A DNA stretch of 64,000 nucleotides from Whalleya microplaca (Eukaryota > Ascomycota > Sordariomycetes > Xylariales > Xylariaceae): positions 62,001 to 126,000 of the forward strand of contig MU385742.1 in NCBI GenBank assembly GCA_022497155.1, in the 5' to 3' direction. A model generated the notes under the pieces. The model saw only the letters and a program-made list of their open reading frames with translations, did no database searches and had not been told where the DNA came from. The translations under genes and the position numbers were made by a program. This document shows, in pieces, positions 10,207 to 22,216 of the stretch (position 1 is its first letter; every line of letters begins with the position of its first letter).

Positions 10207-11835
10207 TCTGAAAGATTACTGCTTAATGTCGAGTTCCTTTAGATCTATTCTAGAATCCGTTTGCTGTATTTTCTGACGGTGAGATTGACAAATGGTATAT
10301 CTGGAGACTTTGGAAGATTCGGCTGGATGGGGTTCTAATTGCTCCACTTTCGGACCGATCTGACATCAGTCCCGGCTGGTTGACTAAGACTGACGACCTA
10401 TAATTAAAACGATCCCGGTGTCCAAAGACAACGGTGAGTCTACTTTCTGTTTTGGATGGCAAAAATTACCATGAATACACGTAGAGAGTTATCGATTCAG
10501 GAGATGAATTGAGGGTTGTTTATGGCATGGATTGCACCGTTCCGAGCATTCTGAATTTCTGAACATTCTCTAAAGTCAAGCCTACTAACATAGAATACTT
10601 CCTCAATTCATCCCAAAATATATCAGTTAGCCTCAGATCTACCTTGGAAGGACTAACGATGATGAGGAATTACTAAAGTTCCTAGCTCGAATGTCTCGTG
10701 CATTCATGAATTTCTGCCTACCACTACTCGGGCAATCTATTACCTACTTATCATAGATTATGATGCTTTAATTTTTTTCGTTATTACTTATAGATTCAGC
10801 GTATGTATATCCTATGCGCCATAGATGCGTCGTTGTGTACCTAGGTAGATAGCACCCGGACGTAAGCACATTCATCATCATCATCATCAGCGCACGGATA
10901 CCAAGGCCTAGTTCTGCTCCCCCAACTTATCAAAAATGGTGATCACCGTATGCCGAAGGGGTCAGGGGGCCATATATACCTACTAACTCTAAGTATACAC
11001 ATTTCTTATATGAAGACTTCAGTGGTACTTTACGTGGTTTTAGCTCTTACATGTATAGAGATAGACCTCGTTACTGGATATATTGTCATGGGGCTAGTGT
11101 GCCGTAGCACATATATATTGCTTGTCTTTTTCTTTTTACTCTCAGATAGATTGCGCAGCTGAGACGGCTTGTCGCCGACAATAGACATATCTACCCTTTC
11201 GATCAATCGCCGTTATAAGTGACACTTTAGTTGTCTTGATTCTCTTTGATCGATTAGCTATATAGTGGCTCCCCCTCTTATTACCTTTACCCCGACACCC
11301 CGTCCCAAGACAATATCTCAAAAGTCTTCCGAATAGTGGGTGTAGGCCTCACTGCGCAGTATGGAAGACGCTATATATCAGTCTCAAATTCTTTCAATTT
11401 GCAGCTCCTACGTCTCTAGCCTTCGATACTTGGCTCGACTGGCTGGTTGAGCTGGGATCAACATCAAGCACTTATCCCTCGTCAAACAAAAGCCTTCAGG
11501 TAAGCAACAGTGCTTGCATCGCAGCTAAACAACAAAGAACGTTATTGGTGCTTTATGCGCAGTGTATCTAGTGGTCCGGAATATGTTCCTTGTCCAGCCT
11601 CTCAGCTCTTTCAATGAGTCTTCTCTTTCAACTTCATCTAGATCATGGAGACAAATGCACCAAGTTCGCCGGCATAGCTCTCTCGCCATGTGAACGAAAA
11701 ATCCTCACTGTCAGATACATATTCCGACTACTTTGTTACATAACCATCAATCTACTCACAAGATAACCTCGCCTAAGTCTATAACCACGCTGAGCTAAAC
11801 TAATACACACCAGCCCGCCCATCTTCAACCCATCA
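10207..11835. other. intergenic, no gene seen
   Basis: It probably holds the upstream regions of two divergent genes. It contains a short CATCATCAT run near 10872-10888 and TACCTAGGTA words. A 70-codon frame at 10250-10462 has no family marks. Confidence 0.5.
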
Positions 11836-12201
11836 ATGTCCCAATCCCAGCCTCATAACACACGCGAACACCATGAACAACACTCGCTGCAACACCACCT
11901 AGTCCAAACCCCCCGTTGCGCCTGCACACACTGCAAATGCACCAACAACGCGCTCTTAGAGAACCAATCGCACACGCACCCATTATGTCTGATCTGCTCG
12001 CGCGCGGAAAAGGGCGGCAAGAATGCGCTATCATATACGGGGTGCCGGTGCGTGTGTCGATGCCGGCTTCCGCGCAGCTCCGACACGCTGCTGCTGTGTT
12101 CGGACTGTGGGGAGCAGAACAGATTGGATCCGCGACGGCATCGGGTCCATGGGCTCGTGAAGACAAAGGGCAAGGCGAAGGGGAAGAAGATCGGGGTATA
12201 G
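11836..12201 (+). CDS. small cysteine-rich protein, putative zinc-binding
   Basis: A single-exon frame of 121 residues has an ordered set of cysteine pairs: CACTHCKC, then CLICSRA, then TGCRCVCRC, then CSDCGEQ, followed by a basic tail KTKGKAKGKKIGV. The spacing of Cys pairs suggests one or two zinc ribbons. There is no signal peptide, so a secreted disulfide-rich role is unlikely. The N-terminus is His/Gln-rich. The opposite strand is also open over this stretch, but its product has no comparable order. Function is unknown. A nuclear protein is possible from the basic tail, which is only inference. Confidence 0.55.
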   Translation: MSQSQPHNTREHHEQHSLQHHLVQTPRCACTHCKCTNNALLENQSHTHPLCLICSRAEKGGKNALSYTGCRCVCRCRLPRSSDTLLLCSDCGEQNRLDPRRHRVHGLVKTKGKAKGKKIGV

Positions 12202-12493
12202 GTGCATGGATAAAATAAATGGAGGGGGCAAAGGGAGGACTTTGCTTAAGGCTAGGGACAAATAGCATGATCGCAAGAGATATACACACATATATATTGA
12301 GAACAATACTACTAGTACTTTCGCTTAAGTGGCATCATGGGATTTAGGACCCTGGATTTTATGCTTATCAAAGAAAAATTAATGGAAATATCATCGTGGG
12401 ATTTAATACTTTTAGTTGTTGCTGGGCATCTTAGACTTAAGTGGAAATAAGTCACACCTGGTAAATCCAAGTGCACGGACTTGATCGCAACAA
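12202..12493. other. spacer before the tRNA gene
   Basis: No gene is seen. It should contain the 3' end of the Cys-rich gene. Confidence 0.4.
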
Positions 12494-12588
12494 GGCGCTT
12501 TGACAGAGTGGCCTAATGTGGTGCCCTGCTATCCTGAGTAGTATAGGCATTCTCTTCGGAGGCGCAGGTTCGAATCCTGCAGGCGTCG
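12494..12588 (+). tRNA. tRNA-Ser(GCU): tRNA-Ser(GCU) with a 13-nt intron
   Basis: The fold can be built by hand. The acceptor stem GGCGCTT (12494-12500) pairs with AGGCGTC (12581-12587), with discriminator G at 12588. The D stem is ACA/TGT. The anticodon stem GTGCC (12521-12525) pairs with GGCAT (12546-12550). The loop reads CT, GCT, A, then 13 extra bases (12532-12544), then A. This places anticodon GCU at 12528-12530 and an intron at the canonical 37/38 position. A class II variable arm (CTC-TTCG-GAG) and a perfect T arm (GCAGG TTCGAAT CCTGC) follow. The long variable arm agrees with serine. Confidence 0.92.
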
Positions 12589-12616
12589 CTTTCCGAGAAC
12601 ACACGCTTTGAATCCA

Positions 12617-12624
12617 TTTTTTTT
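12617..12624 (+). terminator. RNA polymerase III T-run
   Basis: Eight T residues lie 28 bases after the end of the tRNA, a usual Pol III stop signal. Confidence 0.8.
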
Positions 12625-14757
12625 GGCCTCAGGCAGCGTTTAAACAGGGCCTTTGGACTTTGCATAATTATATATTACAACAATACAATGACCTTTCAAT
12701 TAATTTGCCAGTCAAGACTAAACGCCCTGGGCTAATCTGATTAAATTTAGCAAAACAGCAAGACAGCTCGCCATTAATCTATGCAGATAACAAGAGTGGG
12801 TTTTCACACGCGACAAGCCATAAGCCATTTAGCAAGCTCATAAACCTTGGCATCCGATAGGGTTTATTAAATGATAAAATGCGACTAAGATAAGTATCGG
12901 TAAGTCGGTGATTTCAACTATGGGAAATTGGGTTTCCCATGGCGGGAATTGAACTAAAGAGGAGCTTTCTCTCCGCTGTCCAACGATAATTGCACGAAGT
13001 AACGCCCTAACACTAGATCGGCTACTCCAGCTTATTAGAGCCTACATCGCTCCAAGCTAGGTAGTACCCGTCATGCTATGTATCTTAGCTACCTCATACA
13101 TAGGCCATATCTCACAAGCAAGCAAAGCTTGACTCAAGTAAGATGAAGACATATTAGACCTGCTGAAGTACTAGCTACAAGTACCCAGCTCGAGACATTG
13201 AAGGCCCGAAGGCTCTATAATAGCCACATATGCAGGGACTTGATAGGTAGGACGCTGGTTCGCTTCGTCGCATGTTATCTACACTCGTTCAAGTACGTAG
13301 CGCATATATTCATGCAAGGTAGGTATATAAACACCCGGTTACCAATAAGGGGGAAATGCCATGTAACGAGTTATTGGCGATTATAGGTATTGATATGAAA
13401 TAACTCGTTAATTAATAGGTAGTGTCTACATACAACTCATTTTACTTAATGACAAACGAATCGATGACAATGCCTAGCTCCAACTTTATAAAAACCGTCT
13501 GGGGTAGAACTCGACGAACTCATCACTTACCTATGGTACCTACTTCGATACCTGTATGTAGGCTGATGCACTAAAGTGGACTGCCCGCCATCTGTCTCAT
13601 GTATTACCTAGAGTGCCCAAAGCCATGGCCAGAACCATGGTTCAAGGGCGCCACAGGGCGACCGGCTATCTGGCATATATATGTATATGTAGGTTTTCCT
13701 GAAATGCTACCTAGAATCTACCGTGGCCCCCTGGCAACTGCTCAGTGATAAATGTACTAATGCCTTTTCCCTGATTCATTCCCTTCCACGTTAAACATCG
13801 TGTACCCGCATGTACTTGCATGCAAATTTTGCCTCAAAGGGTATCCAACCTATATAGGTTAATGTAAATAACAAATTGCGCAAGCAATGTAGATGTATCA
13901 AGCTAGCCGGTCATTTTGCGAGCCCTTATGAGCAAAATTCCGAGTCGTGTCTTCAAGCAGCGTTATATACCCTCGAAGCTACATATCTCTCTTGAGTTTC
14001 TTTACCTAAACAATTTTTACGTACGAATGTATATTGCATATGTGAAAGAATGTCACTGTTGTATGCAATATCTTATATCTTAAGAGCCCAGGGTTCCCTC
14101 TCCCGCCACTGTGGTGTATGCACCTACAACTACCTAACCTGCTAACTCCTTTTTTTCTTTTACCACCTTGATCTCTTCACTCCCGCAAAGATCGATCGGC
14201 AGTGCGCAAGATCAGCCTAACGATCTTCACGTAGCACAAGAAACCCTGCACTTCATGCACTTCTCTGTCTCCACTCCTTACTTTAGCTCGCAGACCTAAG
14301 ATCTAGTTCGCAGTAGTTGCAGGCGTTCTCGCCTCCCCTCCATTTTCCCATTTCCCTCCCGATCCAAGATTGCGGAGGGCCACGAGAGCTTAACAAAGTT
14401 TTGTTTAGCTTATTGAGAGGTCTGGCCTTTTGGCTAATGCTGTCTGTCCTCTATTAGGGCGATTTTCATACTAGACTTATACTTTTAAGCATTCCTCTAA
14501 CTACCTTATTTCGGCATACTAGCCTCGGTACCTTTCTAACTTAGATTATATCCTGGGAGTACGAACCATCGTAGCTATCGTGGTGTACAAGTATACATTA
14601 CGGCACATGGAAAGCCTGGGGGAACAAGTTGAGCTACGTTGAGTTTGGTGACTCGTATGGTCACCGAGGACCTGTGTCTCGATCGAGACCCTTCGAGGCT
14701 TAGTAACTCGCAGCCGACCTAGCACGACTATTAGGTCGTTTCTGTTTCGCATGAGAG
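12625..14757. other. long spacer and probable phytochrome leader
   Basis: There is no supportable gene in about 2.1 kb. The right part has a pyrimidine-rich stretch near 14150-14170 and is likely the promoter and 5' leader of the phytochrome gene. The sequence near 12936-12990 has a tRNA-like AGTTCAATTCCCG on the minus strand, but no T stem forms. Confidence 0.5.
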
Positions 14758-17700
14758 ATGGGGTCTGGCCAGAAGCTGGCGAGCCAGCTGCCCAAGGCGG
14801 ACACGGTTGACTGTACTGTTGGTGAGTCTTCTCAGTCCAGCATACAGCACGAACACGGAATAGGATCCCATCTCCAGTCGTTGCACGAATCGCGCGATCA
14901 TGATGAACCCACCGAGAGACCTACACCAGAAGCCCGCGCCCCTACGACAAAACCTACCTCCCTTCCAACATCGGCCGATGAACTTCCTGCAGCGATTGGC
15001 CCCGAAATTCCTCAGAGTCGAGTCGAGAGCAATCCTTTGTCTTGGAGTATGACTTCAGATCGTCACCTTGGCCATGGTAGGAGCGCCAGCCTCAACGCAG
15101 ATCCCTCAGACAGAGTATTTCCTATTCGTTCTGTCGTCAGCGTCGACCAGTCGCAACCTACTCCTCGAGCAGCAGCGCGAAATCCCGGCGACTTTGACTT
15201 CCCACGCCAAGAGACTACATGGGATGGCCGTCGACGATCAAGCAACCCTCACGTCTTGGCCGAGATGACTAGAGGATTTTCAGGGACTGAGAACGTCTCA
15301 GCCTTCGACTCACCGTCCCCGTGGTCGCCAAATGGAAAAGATGGAACCGCGAAGGCGAGAAGAAAGAGTACTCTTTCTCATATTGTAGCTAGGCCTACGG
15401 CGAATAAGGAACGCTTGGCTGCTGGATCGCCGCCCCTCTTTAATGACGGGTGTTCGGATACTTCTGACAGAATAATGGAAGATGGATCTTTGTCTACAGG
15501 AGGGAGTCAAACGCCAGAATCCTATGGTAGCAGGACTCCAGATCTTAACGAATCGCTTGTCACGGTTCGTTTCCGCTACGCAGTGACCGATGAAGGCCAC
15601 GCAGTCAGTAAGTAGAATCTACAATCATCCAGTCCTAGTTTCATCTTGTTTAACAACAAGGATTCGCTATTGGGGTACACTCAGGAGCAAGAAGCTCCTA
15701 AGACGGGTCCCAGGATCCAGGTAATTCCCAAAACTATATTGAAAAGCAACGCTGACTTCGGATGTTGCAGTCACTGGTCGAGACGGTACTCTCCAACGCT
15801 GTGAAGACGAGCCAATGGTACGTATAAAGTGTTTTCTGTTTGGATACCTCAAATTCCTAGTTCTCAAGATGTATTCAACGTTCTGCTTCGTTATAATAGC
15901 TGACCTCTTTTGATAGTACGTTACATGTTTTCTTATTTTCCCTCGGATCAAATCGGCCTTGTCTTGGAAACAGAGCCCGAATTTCTAGAGACAAATCCTT
16001 CCGACCCTATCATAGGAGACTAATCTTCAGTAGTCATGCGCCTGGTGCTGTGCAGGCCTTCGGTCTTCTAATTGCGTTGCGGGAGGAAACTGACGGTCGA
16101 TTCTCCGTTCGATACGTCAGCGAAAACTCAAAACGTTTAATTGGCTATTCCCCGCGGGAGTTGTTTAGACTTCGAAGTTTCACGGAGATCTTCACAGAGG
16201 AACAAGCAGACAATCTCCTAGATCATATTGATTTCATCAGGGACGAGGAGTCAGATCCCTCCGCCGATGGACCCGACGTATTCAGCATATCAATTAGGCC
16301 ACCAAAGAGGAGGCCATTGAAACTATGGTGCGCAATACATATCAACGATAGCCACCCAGATTTGATCATCTGCGAGTTCGAGCTCGAGGATGACCAAGAG
16401 CACCCTCTCCGGCCGCCAGAGGAGCTAATTCCGGACGAGCCCGAGGATACACTCTACCAGAAGCCGACAATGGAGGAATTCCACGAAAGCACTGAAATCA
16501 ACAGCAGACCCCTTAGGGTTCTTAGAAGTGCACGCAAAAGGCGAGGAGAGGCTGGAGCCATGCAGGTTTTCGATATCATGTCCCAGGTCCAGGAACAATT
16601 AGCATCGGCCACCAATTTGGAGAAGTTCCTTAAGATCTTAGTGGGGATTGTCAAGGAGCTTACGGGGTTTCATCGGGTTATGATATACCAATTCGACTCC
16701 GAATTCAACGGGAAGGTTGTTACGGAACTGGTCGATCCCACCCACACTCGCGATTTGTATCACGGCTTGCACTTCCCTGCGTCTGATATTCCTAAACAGG
16801 CTCGCGAGCTTTATAAGCTCAACAAGGTCAGGCTGCTTTATGACCGAGACTTGCAATCTGCAAGACTAGTCTGCCGATCGACAGAGGATCTAGAACAGCC
16901 GCTCGACCTGAGCCATGCTTACCTTCGAGCCATGTCTCCTATTCACTTAAAGTACCTTGCCAACATGGCAGTCCGATCCTCCATGTCCATATCAGTCAAC
17001 GCCTTCGGTGAGCTATGGGGACTTGTTGCGTGCCACGGCTATGGTTCTAAGGGAATGCGAGTCCCATTTCCAATTCGGAAGATGTGTCGACTTGTTGGGG
17101 ATACGGCGTCACGAAATATCGAGCGGCTCTCATACGCATCACGCCTACAGGCAAGAAAACTCATCAATACCATGCCTACAGATAAGAACCCCTCTGGGTA
17201 TATCATCGCCTCTTCTGATGACCTTCTGAGGTTGTTCGATGCCGATTTTGGTATGCTATCTATACGAGGCGAGACCAAAATCTTGGGGAAGATCGAGCAG
17301 TCACAGGAAGCACTGGCTATGCTTGAGTACCTACGCTTGAGAAGCTTTACCTCTGTGTTGACTTCGCAGGGTATTACCGAAGATTTTCCTGATCTTCGTT
17401 ACCTACCTGGGTTTGTAGTCATTGCTGGATTGTTGTATGTGCCGCTAAGTGTTGGTGGCAACGACTTCATCGTCTTCTTCCGCAAAGGCCAGATTAGGGA
17501 TGTGAAATGGGCAGGTAACCCGAATGAAAAGGTAATCCGGGAGGGCACCACAAATTACCTCGAACCTCGGTCTAGCTTCAAGGTGTGGCATGAGACTGTT
17601 GTCGGTAAATGCAGAGAGTGGACCGAGGAGCAGGTAGAGACTGCTGCGGTACTCTGCTTGGTTTATGGTGCGTATCTTAATCCATGTCCTTTCTTTCCTC

Positions 17701-19837
17701 CATTCATATCCATGAATGACAACAGCTTACGCTTATTATAGGCAAATTCATTGAGGTTTGGAGACAGAAAGAAGCCGCCTTACAGAGCAGCCGCCTTACT
17801 CGACTTCTGTTGGCCAACTCCGCACATGAAGTACGCACGCCGCTTAACGCAATTATTAACTATCTAGAGATCGCCCTTGAAGGATCACTTGATAGTGAGA
17901 CCCGGGAGAATTTAGCCAGATCTCATTCAGCCTCGAAGTCTCTCATCTACGTTATCAATGACCTCCTGGATCTCACCAAGACAGAAGAAGGCCAAGAGCT
18001 GATCAAGGACGAGATCTTGGACTTATCAGCCTGCATTCGGGAGGCCACCGAGCCTTTCAAATTAGATGCCAAGCGGAAATCCCTTGCATACGAGATCATC
18101 GAACATCCTGGTCTACCTCAATATGTTCATGGGGATTATCGGCGCGTGCGGCAGGTGGTCGCTAATATGACAGCCAACGCAATGCAGCACACGGCTGAGG
18201 GTTCTGTCAGGGTCGAATCTTATGTCACTGAGGTCATCGATTCTCGTGTCTGGGTCGAGATCATGGTCCATGACACAGGCCGTGGTATGAGCAATGAGAA
18301 GCTGGACAGCCTCTTCCAAGACCTGGAACAAGTCAGCGCGTACATGGATGACCCCACCTCAGTTGAGGAGGAACCCGAGCAGCTACGCGAGAACCGGACT
18401 CTGGGGCTAGGCCTTGCTGTGGTAGCACGAATAGTGCGAAACATGGATGGCCAACTGCGCTTAAAATCCGAAGAAGGGAAAGGATCAAGGTTCGTGATCC
18501 AACTTCCCTTCGAGCTGCCTACAGACGACTGCATGGAAAAGACCGGCGCAAACGAAGATACAGCCAAGTCTGCCGCGAACACGAGCTTCATTTCTGTTAC
18601 CAAGACTATGCCACCTGCAGACGCAGGTGAGGTAATGCTTGTTTATCGAGGAAGCTCATCCTCGGTCAACGTGCCACCCCGCGAGATTGCTGAGAAGCGA
18701 AGTTTCGAAGAGACAAACAGCGTCAGTAGTCTGAAAAGCGGTGGTAGCAACAGCGCGCGGAGTACCAGGAGCGATGCGGATCGCCTGATCGATGCAATTC
18801 AGATGCCCTTGTCATTGGGAGACCCTGACGAGGAGTCTTGCAGCATTCAGCGTCGGAACTCCAAGGGGCATCTATACAAACCTAGTGCTAGTGCCACATC
18901 GTTGCCCGGTCTTGACACGACTCATCCACCACCTAGTAACGCAGGCGGTCCACTACGACCTACTTTACAGCGGTCGACTCCGAGCCCCCCGAACATGTCT
19001 TTTGAAAATTGCCGACCCGGGAGCCACTACGTCACCGATTCGAAAACTCCTATCAAGCCGATCAAGATCGCCGACGAGTATTTCGACCGGTCAAAGGCAC
19101 CTCAGATCGCGCAAGAATCTAAGATTCTGTTTGAGCTTTCTGATAAATCAGAACAAGGGAAACAAAGCCCTGAACCGGCCACCCAGAATCAGACGAGCAA
19201 TCTACACGTACTAGTGGCCGAGGACGACCCAATCAATATGAAGATCCTCAAAAAGCGTCTAGAGAAGATTGGATGCAAGGTCGACCACGCGGTCAATGGC
19301 GAGGATTGTGCAACGATCTATAAAGAAAATCCTACGACATTCGATGTTATTCTTATGGATATGCAGGTGAGTTGCCACCGAGATCCGAGATGCTACCTAC
19401 AGGACTAACCTGCGATATAGATGCCCATTGCCGACGGTCTTACTAGCACTAAGATGATAAGAGAGTTCGAAAATCAAGATAAACGCACGGGACTGTCCCC
19501 CGTAGCGGAGAGTCACAGAAGAGTCCCTATATTCGCTGTCTCAGCCTCCCTCGTCGAACGGGATAGGCATACATACGTCAAAGCTGGGTTCGATGGCTGG
19601 ATCCTGAAGCCTATTGATTTCAAGCGGCTCAATGTTTTGCTAGACGGAATCACCAACGACAAAGTGCGGGACGAATGTCTGTATGAACACGGAGCGTGGG
19701 AACGAGGTGGGTGGTTCGCAAGCCGTCCTTACAAGTGGCATGATTCCCTCAGACCTGAACGCGACGCAAACCCACCGTCGGGGGGTATCACACCTACAGG
19801 TCAATCGCAGACACCTGCAGAACCTCCAGCAACTTGA
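14758..19837 (+). CDS. fungal phytochrome, hybrid histidine kinase (FphA-type)
   Basis: This is a biliverdin-binding red/far-red photoreceptor and hybrid sensor kinase. My model has exons 14758-15607, 15771-15817, 15900-15919, 16034-17667, 17742-19366 and 19421-19837, giving about 1530 residues. Order: a Ser/Pro-rich N-terminal extension; the chromophore cysteine in GRDGTLQRCEDEP (about Cys294); a PAS domain (HAPGAVQAFGLLIAL); a GAF domain with FPASDIP; a PHY domain with the tongue motif PRSSFKVW. Next is a kinase core with H-box SAHEVRTPLNAI (His about 879), N-box NMTANAMQHT, G1 HDTGRGM and G2 LGLGLAVV. A Ser-rich linker leads to a receiver domain with LVAEDDPIN and phospho-acceptor Asp in VILMDMQMP, plus the conserved Lys in ILKP. 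All catalytic residues are present. The junction around exon 3 is uncertain: a direct join of 15817 to 16034 breaks frame, and the 20-nt exon is my proposed fix. Confidence 0.9.
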
Positions 19838-22048
19838 TTACACTGATCTTTCACCACGCAATTACAATATTCCCCGAATCTAACTTATGTACGAGGGGAA
19901 CGGTTCCTGTTAGCATCTGGTGATTTCTTTTATCATTTGCCAAATAAGTGGATGGAGTCAGTCAAGCCCAGAGCCCCATCTACGACAAAGGATCATGTCT
20001 TCAGATATCTACTCGTATTTACTCGCCTTGCAGAATACCTCCTGATTTTATTTTTATTTTTCGCGAGTTCACATCATGTTCTGCGTACGATAAATAGCGG
20101 TGTAGCGGTCGGAACAGGCACACTGCCTTTCAGATCTCCCGCGTTTAATTTTCAAGCGGCCTTCGAGCGGGTCTCTGCATCTACTACATCTGCTTTTTAT
20201 ATTCCCTCTTGCTTACAGTTTATGTATTTACGGATTGAGGAAGCGACCATGGCAGTACACGCATGGCATGGAGTTCTTGGTTGGGGGAGATCTCTCTCTG
20301 TCTTACGATCACAACACATCACGATCACGTCAGGATTACGATGTCTTTATTGAGCGAATCACATAGCGATTAGGGGTTTTGGCCAAAAATAAGGCAAGGG
20401 GGACGCTAATATCGCCGTTGGTTAGACCTAGACGGGAGGAACGGGTTGGGTTGGAGAACAGGCCGATATTTTGGTGTTTTCAGGGAGTTGATAAAAGTTG
20501 GTGTTGAGCGAGAGGAGGGGGAGGGGGGAATGCGGTTTGGTGAACGGGGTTGAATGATTAGATATTGCCCGGAAGGGGGGAGTCAAGTGGAAATAGAAAT
20601 ATACCCAACTGGCTCATTAATTTTACATTTCGATGACCTTAATTTTCCGTCTCAGTAAATGTGCGTACGAGAATGTGATTGTCTATGAGTCAGTAGCCTT
20701 GGGGAACGATTCCTGGAACGACAAAGATAGCCCGTAAGCTCCTTTGGCCTACCCCTACGAACCGACGTTCAGATGGTACTGGTAGCACACCAATGAAATG
20801 GATGCAAGCCAGTCACTCAATTCTTTCCCGCCTAGCACTATTTGTAAGTAAGGTGAACGACTAAATATACTCAAGCGTGCTGCTGTACTGCCTCTCACAC
20901 GCGACGAAGTCAATTTCGAGCAGCGTAATCAAGCAAGTACACAGAGCAGATGAGACACAGGAGCGATCAAGTTATTGACATTCATATTCAAAAGGGGGGG
21001 GGGGTTTCTTTTCCACATCCTCTCTCTCATTTGAATAAGTATCCCCATCCCCGTCCCGTCTCGTCGTCAACAGCTATTTACATTACATACATGAGTCGTC
21101 CATTACATACGTTCTTTTTTGTCTTTTCCCCTCCTTTGACCTTCCTTCTCATAACTGCCTTTCGTTGTTGTGAAGCCTGCGTCGTCCAGATAACATGATG
21201 TGACATGTGTTATATATGTGCCACAAATTGTACAGATGTGACCGATCAGTCCCCCGCCTCTTCCACTGGTGGATCGATCGATCGTTCGATTGGTTGATTG
21301 AATGAATATCTATGGTGTGAAAATGGGAAATGTGGAAAGGGATAAGTAAGGGAGGTAAAATAGATGATTGATGAATGGGGATAGATGAGATGATAGATGA
21401 TAAATCTCCCGCGCCGATAATAAACCCAAAAAGCAAAACCCAACCCCGAATCGCGCCTAGGATATGCCATCCGCCCGTCTGTCCGTCTTTCGTCTATACA
21501 AGTTTGTGTCGTAAATGCCGTGCGAGGAAAAATAAAATAAATAAAATCAAAACGTGAAACGCAAAGCTGCCGGTATGTATATCGCAGCAGCAGCGAAAGA
21601 GCCCGCGACAGGAGTCAAACCCGGGGGTGTCTCATCAGGAGAGCGGGAAATGGCACCCGGCCGTGGGTCAACGTGTCTAGACCCGTTACGGTCAAGACCT
21701 CCTGATATGAGACCCCGATAGGTGGTGAAGGTAATGGGGAAGGCCGGGCCGAGGTGAAGACAATGAATAGGCAATACCGCCCGCCTTTACAACGACCTCC
21801 AACAGCGACAACCGCACGGGAGAGCATTGAGGGCATCTCACTGCTCGATCACCAGGCATGTAAGCTGTCTCGCCTCTCTCCCCCAGCTCCCACTGTTTCT
21901 CTTTTTCGCCGAACAGGCTGAGACACACCCACGTGTCGCGCACCTCTCCTATCCATAAATACAATCGTTCATTCAATCGTTCGCTTTCTCCCGTCCATTC
22001 GTTCGTAAGGTAGTAGGTAAGACTACCAAACCCCGATCACCGGCGGTA
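19838..22048. other. 3' region of phytochrome and spacer
   Basis: No supportable gene. It includes an 11-base G run at 20994-21004 and several short purine-rich tracts, and likely the phytochrome 3' UTR. Confidence 0.5.
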
Positions 22049-22216
22049 CTACCTCCGATCCGCTAAATCGCTCGAGCGCGAGCTCTCGGACTCCTCGGTG
22101 ATGGTGCCCTGGCTGCGGGCCATGTGCACGAGGCGGTAGATGCCGAAGGCGATCAGGGCCAGCACGATGAACAGCACGATGATGATGATGGCAATGACGT
22201 CGTTTTCCTTGACCAT
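22049..22216 (-). CDS. 55-residue single-pass membrane protein
   Basis: The frame encodes a short polar start (MVKENDV), one strongly hydrophobic helix of about 24 residues rich in Ile, Val and Leu (AIIIIVLFIVLALIAFGIY), then a basic patch and a Ser/Glu-rich tail (TEESESSRSSDLADRR). The layout, with a basic stretch after the helix, predicts a cytoplasmic C-terminus. The composition is clearly non-random and the tail looks like a phosphorylation region. The frame is open for much longer upstream, but the added residues have low complexity and look like leader, so I start at the ATG before the helix. Function is unknown. Confidence 0.55.
   Translation of the reverse strand: MVKENDVIAIIIIVLFIVLALIAFGIYRLVHMARSQGTITEESESSRSSDLADRR

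Noticed and set aside
11825..12306. Long minus-strand frames opposite the Cys-rich gene
   Set aside because: They have no ordered motifs; the plus-strand Cys pairs explain the openness better.
12930..12990. tRNA-like stretch on the minus strand
   Set aside because: It has an AGTTCAATTCCCG string, but the T stem does not pair and no acceptor stem is found.
19937..20353. 138-codon frame after the phytochrome
   Set aside because: It lacks family marks and lies where the phytochrome 3' UTR is expected.
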